A stretch of 28,073 nucleotides of DNA from Microscillaceae bacterium (GCA_003483885.1 DMXI01000328.1:1-28073), one strand, 5' to 3'; positions 1-7,783 are shown, numbered from the stretch's first letter. Notes: generated by a model from the letters alone, not told the origin. Translations and numbers: made by a program.

Positions 1-56
1 CCACGAATGTAGCCATATTCGTGGGCTGTGGCATCGGTTGTGTTCATTTCTTCCAT
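1..56 (-). CDS. N-terminus of a truncated gene, possibly DUF349 family
   Basis: Reading the minus strand from an ATG at 56 gives an open frame to the window edge beginning MEEMNTTDATAHEYGYIRG. Only 18 complete codons are visible. The EYGYI-type start resembles the N-termini of DUF349 proteins in Bacteroidota, but this is a weak recollection based on a few residues. The gene is divergent from ettA, with 135 bp between the two starts. A second in-frame ATG at 47 could be the real start. Confidence 0.4.
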   Translation of the reverse strand, partial: MEEMNTTDATAHEYGYIR

Positions 57-60
57 CAGT

Positions 61-68
61 TAAATTTG
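61..68 (+). promoter_or_regulatory. Candidate Bacteroidota -7 element for ettA
   Basis: TAAATTTG matches the Bacteroidota -7 consensus TAnnTTTG. It would give a leader of roughly 115 nt before the ettA start at 192. No well-spaced -33 TTTG is obvious, so this is only a candidate. The AT-rich stretch 69-191 shows nothing else recognisable. Confidence 0.3.
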
Positions 69-191
69 GCTTTTATTATTTTCTTCATAACGTTAAGTAT
101 ACGATAATTATGCAAGTTTAGTGATTTGTTCAACAAAAATTGCTTAATTGTTTATTTATAAAAATAATAGATGTAAAACTACACATAAAAG

Positions 192-1862
192 ATGAGTAAA
201 GAAACTATTATCTTTTCAATGGCTGGGGTAAGTAAGATTTATCCACCAAAAAAGCAAGTTTTAAAGAACATTTATTTGTCTTTTTTTTATGGGGCCAAGA
301 TTGGCGTACTAGGGCTGAATGGTTCAGGTAAATCTTCGCTACTAAAAATCATCGCCGGGATAGACAAAGACTACAATGGAGAGGTAGTGGCGGATGCAGA
401 ATATTCGGTGGGTTACCTGGAACAAGAACCTCAACTAGACCCTACGAAAACAGTGCGTGAAATCGTAGAAGAAGGCGCGCAGGAAGTGGTAGATTTGTTG
501 AAAGAATTTGACGAAATTAACCTCAAATTTGCTGAACCAATGAGTGATGATGATATGAACAAGCTCATTGCCCGCCAGGGAGAAGTACAGGAGAAACTAG
601 ATAATATGGATGCTTGGTCGCTGGACTCTAAACTAGAGCGAGCAATGGATGCTTTACGCACCCCGCCAGCCGATGCGAAGGTAGAGCACTTATCAGGGGG
701 AGAGAAACGCAGGGTAGCCTTGTGTCGCTTGTTGTTGCAAGAACCAGACGTATTACTATTGGATGAACCTACCAACCACCTGGATGCTGAATCGGTACAC
801 TGGCTGGAGCAGCATTTACAACAATATGCGGGAACAGTCATTGCTGTAACCCACGACCGCTATTTCTTAGACAATGTGGCTGGTTGGATCTTAGAATTGG
901 ATCGAGGCGAGGGTATTCCCTGGAAGGGTAATTATTCTTCGTGGTTAGACCAAAAGCAAAAGCGCCTGAAAGACGAAGAAAAGAGTGAAAGTAAGCGTAT
1001 GAAAACGCTTGAGCGGGAGCTAGAATGGATCAGAATGACCCCTAAAGCACGACAGTCCAAGTCTAAGGCTCGTTTGAGTGCCTATGAAAAGCTACTGGGA
1101 GAAGAGGCTCGCGAGAAAGAAGCCAAGCTAGAAATTTTTATCCCGCCAGGGCCACGCTTGGGTAACAAAGTAATTGAGGTAAATGGTGTATCTAAAGCAT
1201 ATGGTGACAAGCTCTTATTTGAAGATTTGTCGTTTAACCTACCACCTGCAGGTATTGTAGGGATAATTGGGCCGAATGGTGCCGGAAAAACCACGCTATT
1301 TAAGCTCATTACGGGCAACGAAACGCCTGATAATGGTAATTTTGAAGTGGGTTCTACGGTAGAAGTGGCTTATGTAGACCAAGAGCATGATGACTTAAAC
1401 CCTGAACACACCGTATTTGAGGCCATTTCGGGAGGTAATGAAATTATTCAACTGGGCGCCAAGGAGATGAACGCTCGAGCCTATGTGAGTCGTTTCAATT
1501 TTGCGGGAACTGACCAACAAAAGAAAGTAGGACAGCTTTCGGGTGGAGAACGCAACCGGGTACATTTGGCAATGGCGCTCAAGCAAGGGGGCAACTTAAT
1601 TTTGCTGGATGAGCCTACCAACGACTTGGACGTAAACACGCTACGAGCGCTGGAAGAAGCACTCGAGAACTTTGGAGGCTGTGCCGTAATCATTTCGCAC
1701 GACCGCTGGTTTCTGGATCGTATTGCCACCCATATTTTGGCTTTCGAAGGTGATTCGCAAGTGTATTGGTTTGAAGGTAATTACTCGGATTATGAAGCCA
1801 ATCGCAAGCAACGCCTGGGTGATGCCGAGCCGACAAGGATTAGATATAAGAAATTGCAATAA
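192..1862 (+). CDS. ettA: Energy-dependent translational throttle protein EttA (ABC-F ATPase)
   Basis: This is a duplicated-ABC ATPase of the ABC-F family without membrane segments. EttA binds the ribosomal E site and gates entry into elongation according to the ATP/ADP ratio (family knowledge). The first domain has Walker A GLNGSGKSS (residues 41-49), signature LSGGEKRRV and Walker B LLLDEPTNHLD. The second has GPNGAGKTT, LSGGERNRV and LLLDEPTNDLD. The charged linker between the domains and the insert near residues 95-135 match the interdomain linker and arm of EttA rather than those of Uup or YheS. Length (556 aa) is essentially that of E. coli EttA (555). The ATG at 192 is the first in frame and gives the expected N-terminus. 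The gene is transcribed alone and closed by the hairpin at 1930-1964. Confidence 0.95.
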   Translation: MSKETIIFSMAGVSKIYPPKKQVLKNIYLSFFYGAKIGVLGLNGSGKSSLLKIIAGIDKDYNGEVVADAEYSVGYLEQEPQLDPTKTVREIVEEGAQEVVDLLKEFDEINLKFAEPMSDDDMNKLIARQGEVQEKLDNMDAWSLDSKLERAMDALRTPPADAKVEHLSGGEKRRVALCRLLLQEPDVLLLDEPTNHLDAESVHWLEQHLQQYAGTVIAVTHDRYFLDNVAGWILELDRGEGIPWKGNYSSWLDQKQKRLKDEEKSESKRMKTLERELEWIRMTPKARQSKSKARLSAYEKLLGEEAREKEAKLEIFIPPGPRLGNKVIEVNGVSKAYGDKLLFEDLSFNLPPAGIVGIIGPNGAGKTTLFKLITGNETPDNGNFEVGSTVEVAYVDQEHDDLNPEHTVFEAISGGNEIIQLGAKEMNARAYVSRFNFAGTDQQKKVGQLSGGERNRVHLAMALKQGGNLILLDEPTNDLDVNTLRALEEALENFGGCAVIISHDRWFLDRIATHILAFEGDSQVYWFEGNYSDYEANRKQRLGDAEPTRIRYKKLQ

Positions 1863-1929
1863 ATTAATGGTTTTCTTGCCCAATGGTCAAATAACTGCGC
1901 GTTGCGTGATGGTTTGACTATAAAAAATC

Positions 1930-1964
1930 ACCGTTGTTGATATTCCATCGACAGCGGTTTTTTT
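1930..1964 (+). terminator. Rho-independent terminator of ettA
   Basis: An 11-bp stem (1930-1940 with 1948-1958, two G-U pairs) closes a 7-nt loop and runs into seven T (1958-1964). It lies 68 bp after the ettA stop codon. Confidence 0.85.
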
Positions 1965-2013
1965 ATTGCCCACAGGAGCAAGAATATTGCGTTGAAAATC
2001 CTATATTGATTAT

Positions 2014-2031
2014 GAAATCTTCTCGACTTTG
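2014..2031 (+). promoter_or_regulatory. Copy A of recurrent palindromic element GAARTYNYCTCGACTTTK
   Basis: GAAATCTTCTCGACTTTG matches the 18-bp element also found at 3825-3842 (minus), 10134-10151 and 27997-28014. The core is a dyad, AAGTC-N5-GACTT in the best copies; here the left arm reads AAATC. It ends 41 bp before the ATG at 2073, which suggests an operator or upstream promoter element for that gene. Confidence 0.5.
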
Positions 2032-2072
2032 CTATCTACAATCAATCATTCACTAAACAATCTTTCAGAAAT

Positions 2073-2705
2073 ATGATTTACGAATTAGACCTGATTATTG
2101 ACCCACATGACTTGCCTTTGCTATTGGCAGCCCATATGAAACTCACCATTGCTCGCCAAGTAAATCAGGAGACTCCTCAAGTAATATGGCAAGCTTTTCA
2201 ACCGTTTGAAATGAATCTAGTGGCCTGGGAAAATGAGTATGGTATATATGCTTCTAGTCAGCCTCGAGAACAGGGAAGTATAATTACTACGAATGTTGCC
2301 CATCAATATCCGGCTCATGACAATGTGTTATATACGCTCGATGCTAATGGAACTTTTAGTGAATCTACTAATCAGCCACCTGGAGCTGGGGTATTCGCAG
2401 TAGTCAACCGTATTCCCCCTAACAAGTTTCCAGAGATGACCCTTGGCTTAGAACAAAGAGCAATCATTAACGGCAATCGAACGCCTCCTTCTCCTTTGAA
2501 CGCGATGTTGGTACCTCCGCAGTCTGAGGCTCGGTTTATCCCTCAAAACATTCTATACGTTTGGATGCAAGCTCCTTATGAAAGTGGAACCATTATAGAT
2601 CATGTATTTGAGCGCTGGACAGCGGTGGCTTTTCAGGGTGATACTACCAAACACACGCTTAAATACAACCAGGACCTCGGCAAATTTGTGATTGTAAATC
2701 AATAG
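2073..2705 (+). CDS. Hypothetical protein, 210 aa, unrecognised
   Basis: No family is recognised. The protein has no signal peptide and no membrane segment, and is rich in Pro, Asn, Gln and Thr. Aromatic and small residues in the middle (WENEYGIYAS, residues about 51-60) suggest an all-beta fold such as a lectin or pore-former, but that is only an impression. The ATG at 2073 is chosen because the frame opens there and the recurrent palindromic element sits just upstream; no Shine-Dalgarno is visible. It is a single-gene unit between the ettA terminator and a hairpin at 2749-2771. Codon use does not stand out from the neighbours. Confidence 0.7.
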   Translation: MIYELDLIIDPHDLPLLLAAHMKLTIARQVNQETPQVIWQAFQPFEMNLVAWENEYGIYASSQPREQGSIITTNVAHQYPAHDNVLYTLDANGTFSESTNQPPGAGVFAVVNRIPPNKFPEMTLGLEQRAIINGNRTPPSPLNAMLVPPQSEARFIPQNILYVWMQAPYESGTIIDHVFERWTAVAFQGDTTKHTLKYNQDLGKFVIVNQ

Positions 2706-2742
2706 CGTTGTTTTGCTAATAATGCTTTGGTGGCTTCACCGT

Positions 2743-2771
2743 AAAAAATACCCCTTTGCACAAAAGGGGTA
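2743..2771 (-). terminator. Strong hairpin, best read as minus-strand terminator
   Basis: TACCCCTTT (2749-2757) pairs perfectly with AAAGGGGTA (2763-2771) around a 5-nt loop. On the minus strand the stem is followed by six T (complement of the A run 2743-2748), the layout of an intrinsic terminator for the regulator gene ending at 3062. On the plus strand the downstream sequence is less T-rich, but the hairpin could also stop transcripts from the gene ending at 2705. Confidence 0.65.
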
Positions 2772-2935
2772 CTTATACCCGGTATTTTTAATCAATATAT
2801 TCGCATTTTTGATAATGTAATATTCGTGAACGAATCAATCAAAAATTATATTTAAACAAATGCGATAAGGTGACTCATATTAAAGTCACTCCTGACTCTA
2901 CTTTTAAGTTATTTTGATTCTTCAGTTATGCCTTT

Positions 2936-2976
2936 AGCCGTTGTTGAGATTCTTTAGCAACGGCTTATTTTTTTTT
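2936..2976 (+). terminator. Plus-strand terminator with no gene immediately upstream
   Basis: AGCCGTTG (2936-2943) pairs with CAACGGCT (2958-2965) and is followed by TTA and nine T (2968-2976). The flank on the other side is not T-rich, so it works only in the plus direction. The nearest plus-strand gene stops 230 bp earlier, before another hairpin, so this may end a small RNA (see findings). The rest of 2772-3061 holds two small hairpins (ATTCG-tgaa-CGAAT and GTGACT...AGTCAC) and no convincing ORF. Confidence 0.75.
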
Positions 2977-3061
2977 GCGCAAAAGGCCACAGTTTTACAA
3001 GTTGAATGACTCAACAGTATTGCTATTCTCTTAATACACCAATTCAGTAAAGTTTGTAGTT

Positions 3062-3730
3062 TTAAAAAGCGATATGCTCATTAGTAACCAATCCATGCTG
3101 TAAAGCATAAAAAACCAATCCGGCCAGGTTGCGGGCACCCGTTTTGGCAAATAGGTTTTCTTTATGCCCCTCTACAGTGCGTTTAGAAACAAATAGTTTT
3201 TCGGCAATTTCTCGAGCAGTAAATTCTTGGCAAAGCAAGCAAAGTACTTCTGTTTCCCGACTTGTGAGTGTATTGGAAACAAAATTGGGTTTAGGTACTT
3301 CGGTTTTAATCTGAGTACGCAAAGTTTCTATTTGTTCTTGTTGCCAATAAAACCCTTTTTCGTTTACCACATTGATAACTTCTAATAAATGTTCTGGGGA
3401 AATTTCTTTGGGGAGAAACGCATTGGCTCCTGACTTGAGAATGTACCCAGTCAATGCCGCGTTGTATTGAGACGAAATGACAATGCAGTGCATTTTAGGA
3501 TGCTTCTTTTTGAGCCATTGTGCAATCTTTGCCCCATCTCGTGGATGCATCTGAAGTTCTATAATAATTACATCAGGTAATACTTGATGATCTATGATTT
3601 TGTTTTTCAAATCCTCTTCACTTTTTGCAGTAAAAAGGCATTGAACACTGGGTTGCTTGTTCAAAAAGTTTTGAAGCAATTTTAGAAACAATTCTTCTCT
3701 GCCCACCAAGGCAATGTTGGATGTGTACAT
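3062..3730 (-). CDS. Orphan NarL/FixJ-type response regulator with degenerate receiver
   Basis: The 222-residue protein has an N-terminal receiver (about 5-125) and a C-terminal LuxR-type helix-turn-helix (about 155-215, with TSRETEVL and LFVSKRTVEGHKENLF). It is a paralogue of the regulator at 4249-4920, and the two are very similar in the HTH. The receiver keeps the Ser pair S86/S87 and K108. The phospho-acceptor Asp is E58 (IIIELQM, against LLLDLRM in the paralogue), and the acidic pair D8/D9 of the paralogue is G10/R11. Classical phosphorylation is therefore unlikely; Glu may mimic the phosphorylated state, or the domain may sense something else (inference). No kinase gene adjoins it. Four phased TAGACA repeats and a palindromic element lie upstream. 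Confidence 0.9.
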   Translation of the reverse strand: MYTSNIALVGREELFLKLLQNFLNKQPSVQCLFTAKSEEDLKNKIIDHQVLPDVIIIELQMHPRDGAKIAQWLKKKHPKMHCIVISSQYNAALTGYILKSGANAFLPKEISPEHLLEVINVVNEKGFYWQQEQIETLRTQIKTEVPKPNFVSNTLTSRETEVLCLLCQEFTAREIAEKLFVSKRTVEGHKENLFAKTGARNLAGLVFYALQHGLVTNEHIAF

Positions 3731-3824
3731 AGCATGAATATGATTGTGTTTAACATTGACTGATAATTCATATGTACCTGATGATGTGATTATTTGTTAT
3801 TTTACCTCTCAATGAGTTTCTTTC

Positions 3825-3842
3825 AAAAGTCGAGATGACTTC
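3825..3842 (-). promoter_or_regulatory. Copy B of recurrent palindromic element
   Basis: On the minus strand this reads GAAGTCATCTCGACTTTT, a full match to the element with arms AAGTC and GACTT 5 bp apart. It lies 94 bp before the start of the degenerate response regulator (3730) and in the same orientation as that gene. Confidence 0.55.
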
Positions 3843-3916
3843 TTAGTGTAATAAAATTACAGGCGAATTATAAGCTAAAAAAACTCAATATAGCCCAGAC
3901 TAGCAACAAACTAGTG

Positions 3917-3956
3917 TAGACAAAGCGTAGACAGATATGTAGACAAAGCATAGACA
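3917..3956. repeat. Four phased TAGACA direct repeats
   Basis: TAGACA occurs at 3917, 3928, 3940 and 3951, with start-to-start spacings of 11, 12 and 11 bp, so all copies sit on nearly one face of the helix. The unit can also be read as two copies of a 17-bp pair (TAGACAaagcRTAGACA). Tandem phased direct repeats are typical of binding sites for dimeric or oligomeric activators. The array is about 190 bp upstream of the gene starting at 3730. The remainder of 3731-4248 contains the element at 3825-3842 and the hairpin at 4003-4038. Confidence 0.6.
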
Positions 3957-4002
3957 GTAAATCTCCAAGGCTAGAAATTAAAAATACGGCTTGATCTGAA
4001 GG

Positions 4003-4038
4003 CAAAAACGGCTGTTGCTTCAAGGAGAAGCAACAACC
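4003..4038 (-). terminator. Terminator of the 7TM-kinase-regulator operon
   Basis: GGCTGTTGCTTC (4010-4021) pairs with GAAGCAACAACC (4027-4038) around a 5-nt loop with one C-A mismatch. On the minus strand it is followed by G and five T, so it fits as the intrinsic terminator about 210 bp downstream of the regulator gene ending at 4249. Confidence 0.6.
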
Positions 4039-4248
4039 TTAAATAGTATGTTTGATCCTGTATCCTTCAAAACCATCACAAGTTATGAAGGCTAAAACCT
4101 ACATCAATACTTCTTTTTTAGCTTTTGTTTGGTTTATCTTTTCGCAAATGGCCAAAGACAATTCTATAGCACTGTTAGTGGGTTGTTCCACTTAAGCAGG
4201 TGTAAACCAGCAATAATTCCAATCGCCGGTTTGTGTTTGTCAAGTGTT

Positions 4249-4920
4249 TCAATGAAACATTGGTAAATCTTCCTGATTGACCAATTGATTCTGAATCGCA
4301 TAAATGACCAATCCCGCCAGATTGCGCGCTCCGGTTTTAGCGAATAGATTGTCTTTGTGGCTCTCTACCGTTCGTTTAGAAACAAACAATTTATCAGCAA
4401 TTTCTTTAGCGGTATACTGTTGGCACAAAAGAGTGAGCACCTCTCGTTCCCTTTCTGTGAACTCTTCTTCTAGCTTCAGCTTGGGCTTGGGGGCTTGGGT
4501 CTTGATCTGAGAACGCATCGTTTCTACTTGTTCTTCCAGAAAGTAAAACCCTTTTTGAGACACCGAATCTACGACTTTCAATAAGTTGGCCGGAGAAATT
4601 CCTTTAGGGATAAAGGCATTGACTCCTGCTCGGAGCATATACCCCATAAATGATTTTTGATAATGAGAAGAAATCACAATGCATTTGATGGCGGGATAGC
4701 GATCTTTGAGTTTCGATACAGTTTCGGCCCCATCCAGGTTTTTCATACGTAAATCTAAAAGCACAATCGTGGGTTTTTCGGGGCTTTTTTCTATTTGCTT
4801 GAGCAATTCTTCACCGCTCAATGCTGTCATGATACATTTTAGGTGTGCCTGTTTATTCAAAAAATTTTCCAGAAGTTGAACAAAAAGCTCCTCATCATCG
4901 GCTATAGCTACTTTTATCAT
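4249..4920 (-). CDS. NarL/FixJ-type response regulator (intact receiver)
   Basis: A 223-residue two-component DNA-binding regulator. The receiver (about 1-120) has the acidic pair D8/D9, phospho-acceptor D56 (LLLDLRM), S84/S85 and K106. A LuxR-type HTH (about 155-215) contains TEREREVL and LFVSKRTVESHKDNLF. Its ATG overlaps the stop of the histidine kinase by 4 nt (ATGA, 4917-4920), so the two are translationally coupled and almost certainly cognate partners. The protein is the intact paralogue of the degenerate regulator at 3062-3730, suggesting a local duplication in which one copy lost phospho-transfer. Target genes are unknown. Confidence 0.95.
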   Translation of the reverse strand: MIKVAIADDEELFVQLLENFLNKQAHLKCIMTALSGEELLKQIEKSPEKPTIVLLDLRMKNLDGAETVSKLKDRYPAIKCIVISSHYQKSFMGYMLRAGVNAFIPKGISPANLLKVVDSVSQKGFYFLEEQVETMRSQIKTQAPKPKLKLEEEFTEREREVLTLLCQQYTAKEIADKLFVSKRTVESHKDNLFAKTGARNLAGLVIYAIQNQLVNQEDLPMFH

Positions 4921-5792
4921 ACGCTTGTTGTTGAATTGGTTGGATAATTAAACTCGTCGGAAGCACTCAAGGCATCTTCCAGTAGTTCTTTTTCTATATG
5001 TTTTGCTAAATTATTTGAATGGGTTGGGTTGGTTCCTGGCAACGAAATCCCCACTATAAAAGTGGTACCTTTGCCAGGAATCGAGTGAAACTTGTATTTT
5101 CCTTTGAGTAGTTGCACCCGAAGCTCAATGTTTTTTAAGCCTAATCCTTGTGCTTGCTCAAGTACATCAAACCCTACCCCATCATCGGTAATGCTCATGG
5201 CTAACGAATGCTGCGTATGACGAAATTTGACCTCTATCGTATTGGCTTTTGCATGCTTCATAATGTTATTGATTACCTCTTGAGCAATACGAATAACCTG
5301 CAATTTGCTATTGGTATCGGGTATACTCATGACATGATGCAGCAAGGGGTAAAATGTGACGTTGTAGTTTACCTGTAAAGGCATAATGACCGAAAACAAT
5401 AGCTCATAGGTGGTGTTTTGTTCCAGTAATGGCGGACTTAAGTCATGCGACAATCGCCGAGTAAGGTGAATACACTCTTGTAACGCATCGGGTACGTTTA
5501 GTTCGTCATAATTAAAATTAACGGCCAATAAAATAGTATTAAGTTTGGAAATAACCCCATCATGTAGCTCCATAGCCACACGTTGGCGCTCCTGTTCCTG
5601 AATCAAAACACTGTCACGCAGCAACGTTTTTTGATATTCTAATTTCGTTAAGGCCAACTTTTGCTGGTTTTGCATTACTTTTTTGTAGTAGGCTTGTACA
5701 AAAAATACAATGAAGGTTACTAACCCCACAACTACTATCAGAAAAATTGCTAACCATATTGCAAAGGTTTGCGGATCTTGCCATGCTGCCAT
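4917..5792 (-). CDS. Histidine kinase, HisKA_3 (NarX/DesK-like) type
   Basis: A 291-residue sensor kinase. One N-terminal membrane helix (about residues 11-34) is followed by a short coiled coil. The HisKA_3 dimerisation segment contains ERQRVAMELHDG with phospho-accepting His77. The HATPase domain shows the N box (AQEVINNIMKHAKA), G1 (DDGVGFD) and G2 (GLGLKNIELR). There is no extracellular sensory domain, so the signal may come from the 7-helix protein encoded just upstream. The ATG at 5792 is preferred over an upstream TTG at 5849 because it places the membrane helix normally and gives a 43-bp rather than 100-bp overlap with the upstream gene. It overlaps the downstream regulator by ATGA. 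The acidic C-terminal tail of about 45 residues is not part of the catalytic core. Confidence 0.93.
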   Translation of the reverse strand: MAAWQDPQTFAIWLAIFLIVVVGLVTFIVFFVQAYYKKVMQNQQKLALTKLEYQKTLLRDSVLIQEQERQRVAMELHDGVISKLNTILLAVNFNYDELNVPDALQECIHLTRRLSHDLSPPLLEQNTTYELLFSVIMPLQVNYNVTFYPLLHHVMSIPDTNSKLQVIRIAQEVINNIMKHAKANTIEVKFRHTQHSLAMSITDDGVGFDVLEQAQGLGLKNIELRVQLLKGKYKFHSIPGKGTTFIVGISLPGTNPTHSNNLAKHIEKELLEDALSASDEFNYPTNSTTSV

Positions 5793-6412
5793 ATCTGGTA
5801 TGTTAAAAATAAATAAAATACATTGGATGCTACGATGTTCAACACCCAAAAAGCAACTACCAAATTGATAGATTCATTCACTAAAAAATTGAGTGAGGAA
5901 AACACCAAAAGATTGATCGCAGAATAAAATAATATACCGGAATTGAGTCGCAAATAGAGTGCATTGGGTACTTCATCTTTCAACGACTTGTAATAGTATA
6001 ACAGGGAGAAAGTAATAATTGCCAAGTTGGAAATCGCTCTACTATAGGTGCGATACTCTTCTAACACAAATAATTTGCTCACAAATAGGGTATCTAACAG
6101 TAACAACCCTACTCCCAATCCAACAATCACCAATAATGTGGTAGATTTATTCAACAAAAAACGATAAAAAATGTAAGCCCAAGTCAGAAACTCAAAGAGT
6201 GCCAGCACCGGAAACAAAAACAGGTTGTACTTGCCAGAAGCCACGAGTCCAAAATACCTAAAGGCCAAATCCATCACCAGCATTAAAAACAAGTACAAGG
6301 TACAATATCGCAAAGGGGCTAATGTCTTGCTATGGCTATATACCCCAACTACACAGGCATATAAAAGCACGATGGGGGTAATGTAAGAGAAGTAGACAAA
6401 GAGTTGATTCAT
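5750..6412 (-). CDS. Seven-helix integral membrane protein, putative sensor partner of the kinase
   Basis: The 220-residue protein is almost entirely hydrophobic, with about seven predicted membrane helices (roughly 5-25, 36-57, 63-87, 91-115, 124-142, 155-178 and 183-208) and short loops. No enzymatic motif is visible. Its 3' end overlaps the kinase start by 43 bp, and the kinase has only one membrane helix and no sensor domain of its own. The simplest reading is that the two form a split receptor: a membrane sensor plus a cytoplasmic kinase, followed by the regulator at 4249 (inference). The ATG at 6412 follows a 31-bp gap after the gene ending at 6444. Confidence 0.85.
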   Translation of the reverse strand: MNQLFVYFSYITPIVLLYACVVGVYSHSKTLAPLRYCTLYLFLMLVMDLAFRYFGLVASGKYNLFLFPVLALFEFLTWAYIFYRFLLNKSTTLLVIVGLGVGLLLLDTLFVSKLFVLEEYRTYSRAISNLAIITFSLLYYYKSLKDEVPNALYLRLNSGILFYSAINLLVFSSLNFLVNESINLVVAFWVLNIVASNVFYLFLTYQIWQHGKIRKPLQYG

Positions 6413-6443
6413 ACCATTTTACTTTTTATGTAAAACCAATTGC

Positions 6444-7274
6444 TTACAATTCGGGAGCTGCCACATAACCTCCCGATGTTTCAAATAAACTGAAGTCCTC
6501 TCCTGGTTTAAAAGGGGGAATCGGTAATGAAGCATTCTCTGCGCTAACGCTTATTTCATTGTTATTGTCTGCTGTTTTTTTAACGCTTAAAGTCGCAAAT
6601 ATTATCTCTACAAATTTCAAGTTCAAAGGCTTCTCCCCGTTTCTTTGTCGCAGCCCTAAAAAGCCATGCAAATGATCTGTATCTTCCTTGCTCAGGTCGT
6701 CAAAGTCAGCATAGGGAATACTAAATCCTCTAAAAAATAAATCTAAGGGTTCAAACTCTATCGTCTTTTTAGTCCATTTTTTACCATTGGTTTGCCAGTC
6801 ACAGATACGTTCATCAGCTTCGGGCAAGCTAATGTCGTTATCCCGTACATTTTGCTTAGCCTTTGAACATTGTAAGGGTATAGATTGGGCTGGTTTACTG
6901 ACCAAAATCGCATTGGTATTGTCATACAATAACTGTTTGGTATCAGTGAGCATATCTATAACCACCAATTTCAGATCAGAAGGGTCATCTTTACTGTTTT
7001 TGTTGGGAGAGTAAGCAATGTACGCGTGTAATAAAAAATCAAGTGGCTCTTTGCCTGACAACAGCCATAGTTCATACTTTGACTTCCAGTTTTGCGGGAT
7101 GCTTTTGACAGGAATTTTAAATGCCGCATCTTTCAGCAATTTATAAATACCCTTGTAGTCATCATTCACTCGCGCTTCTTTGATTTTGGCATTCCAACGA
7201 GCAATGCCTAATTCACATTCTGATAAATTAATGGCTGGGTTTTGTCCCACGCTGGGCTTCAGTTGTTCATTCAT
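6444..7274 (-). CDS. Hypothetical protein, 276 aa, first gene of the sensor operon
   Basis: No family is recognised. The protein is soluble, without a signal peptide or membrane segment, and of mixed composition. A conserved-looking central part (residues about 180-215, with LDLFFRGFSIPYADFDDLS) is followed by a low-complexity tail. The ATG at 7274 (MNEQL) is preferred to a TTG at 7304 because the ten extra residues look non-coding. The stop is only 31 bp before the 7-helix gene, so it is probably co-transcribed with the membrane protein, kinase and regulator and may belong to the same signalling pathway. That association is positional only. Confidence 0.7.
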   Translation of the reverse strand: MNEQLKPSVGQNPAINLSECELGIARWNAKIKEARVNDDYKGIYKLLKDAAFKIPVKSIPQNWKSKYELWLLSGKEPLDFLLHAYIAYSPNKNSKDDPSDLKLVVIDMLTDTKQLLYDNTNAILVSKPAQSIPLQCSKAKQNVRDNDISLPEADERICDWQTNGKKWTKKTIEFEPLDLFFRGFSIPYADFDDLSKEDTDHLHGFLGLRQRNGEKPLNLKFVEIIFATLSVKKTADNNNEISVSAENASLPIPPFKPGEDFSLFETSGGYVAAPEL

Positions 7275-7640
7275 TATGTGTAGGTTGTTAAAAGATTTGC
7301 ACACTGTGTCGGTGGCAAAGAAAATAGGTTAAAATTGTTCGTATGTATAGCTAAGCGCTTATTAGTACAATTTGCGTACTAAACCGCTCAAATCATGAGC
7401 TAAACTTGCTCAAAATGTAAACACTCAGGTCAAATGTCTTTGAATGAAAGCAGTATTCAATAGTCTATAAAATGATTTGTTTTGAAATATAAGTAGTTTG
7501 GGTTGATCAAACACTTATTTTATGTGGGTCCCTCAAATCGCTTGGTGAGAAGCATCATGCGCTACGCGTTGCTTGGCTAGATGATTTAGATTTAATGCAA
7601 CAAGTAACTACAAATTTGTTGAATAAAGAAATTAGTAGCA

Positions 7641-7657
7641 TAGACAAAGCGTATACA
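7641..7657. repeat. Second, two-copy TAGACA-type repeat
   Basis: TAGACA at 7641 and TATACA at 7652 have the same 11-bp phasing and the same intervening AAGCG as the array at 3917-3956. The preceding bases (AAATTAGTA against AAACTAGT) are also alike, so about 25 bp are shared. It lies between divergent genes starting at 7274 and 7878. The rest of 7275-7783 contains a GC-richer imperfect hairpin near 7550-7575 and no convincing ORF. Confidence 0.45.
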
Positions 7658-7783
7658 CATCAACACTTTTGATAAAAGGTGGGCGATTTCTATGCCAATG
7701 GCCATCATTCCGTAAAAAACTTGGTCATCTATTCCTTAGGATCATCCATCAATGGTTGATATGCCCTAAAAATTGGATAATAT

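Noticed and set aside
431..841. Long minus-strand ORF inside ettA
   Set aside because: Shadow frame of a strongly conserved ABC-F gene; Ser/Cys-rich translation typical of antisense frames.
7665..7765. Minus-strand frame containing DDQVFYGMMAIGIEIAHLLSKV
   Set aside because: Protein-like at first sight, but the open stretch is under 50 codons, has no good start and loses plausibility on both sides; at most a gene remnant.
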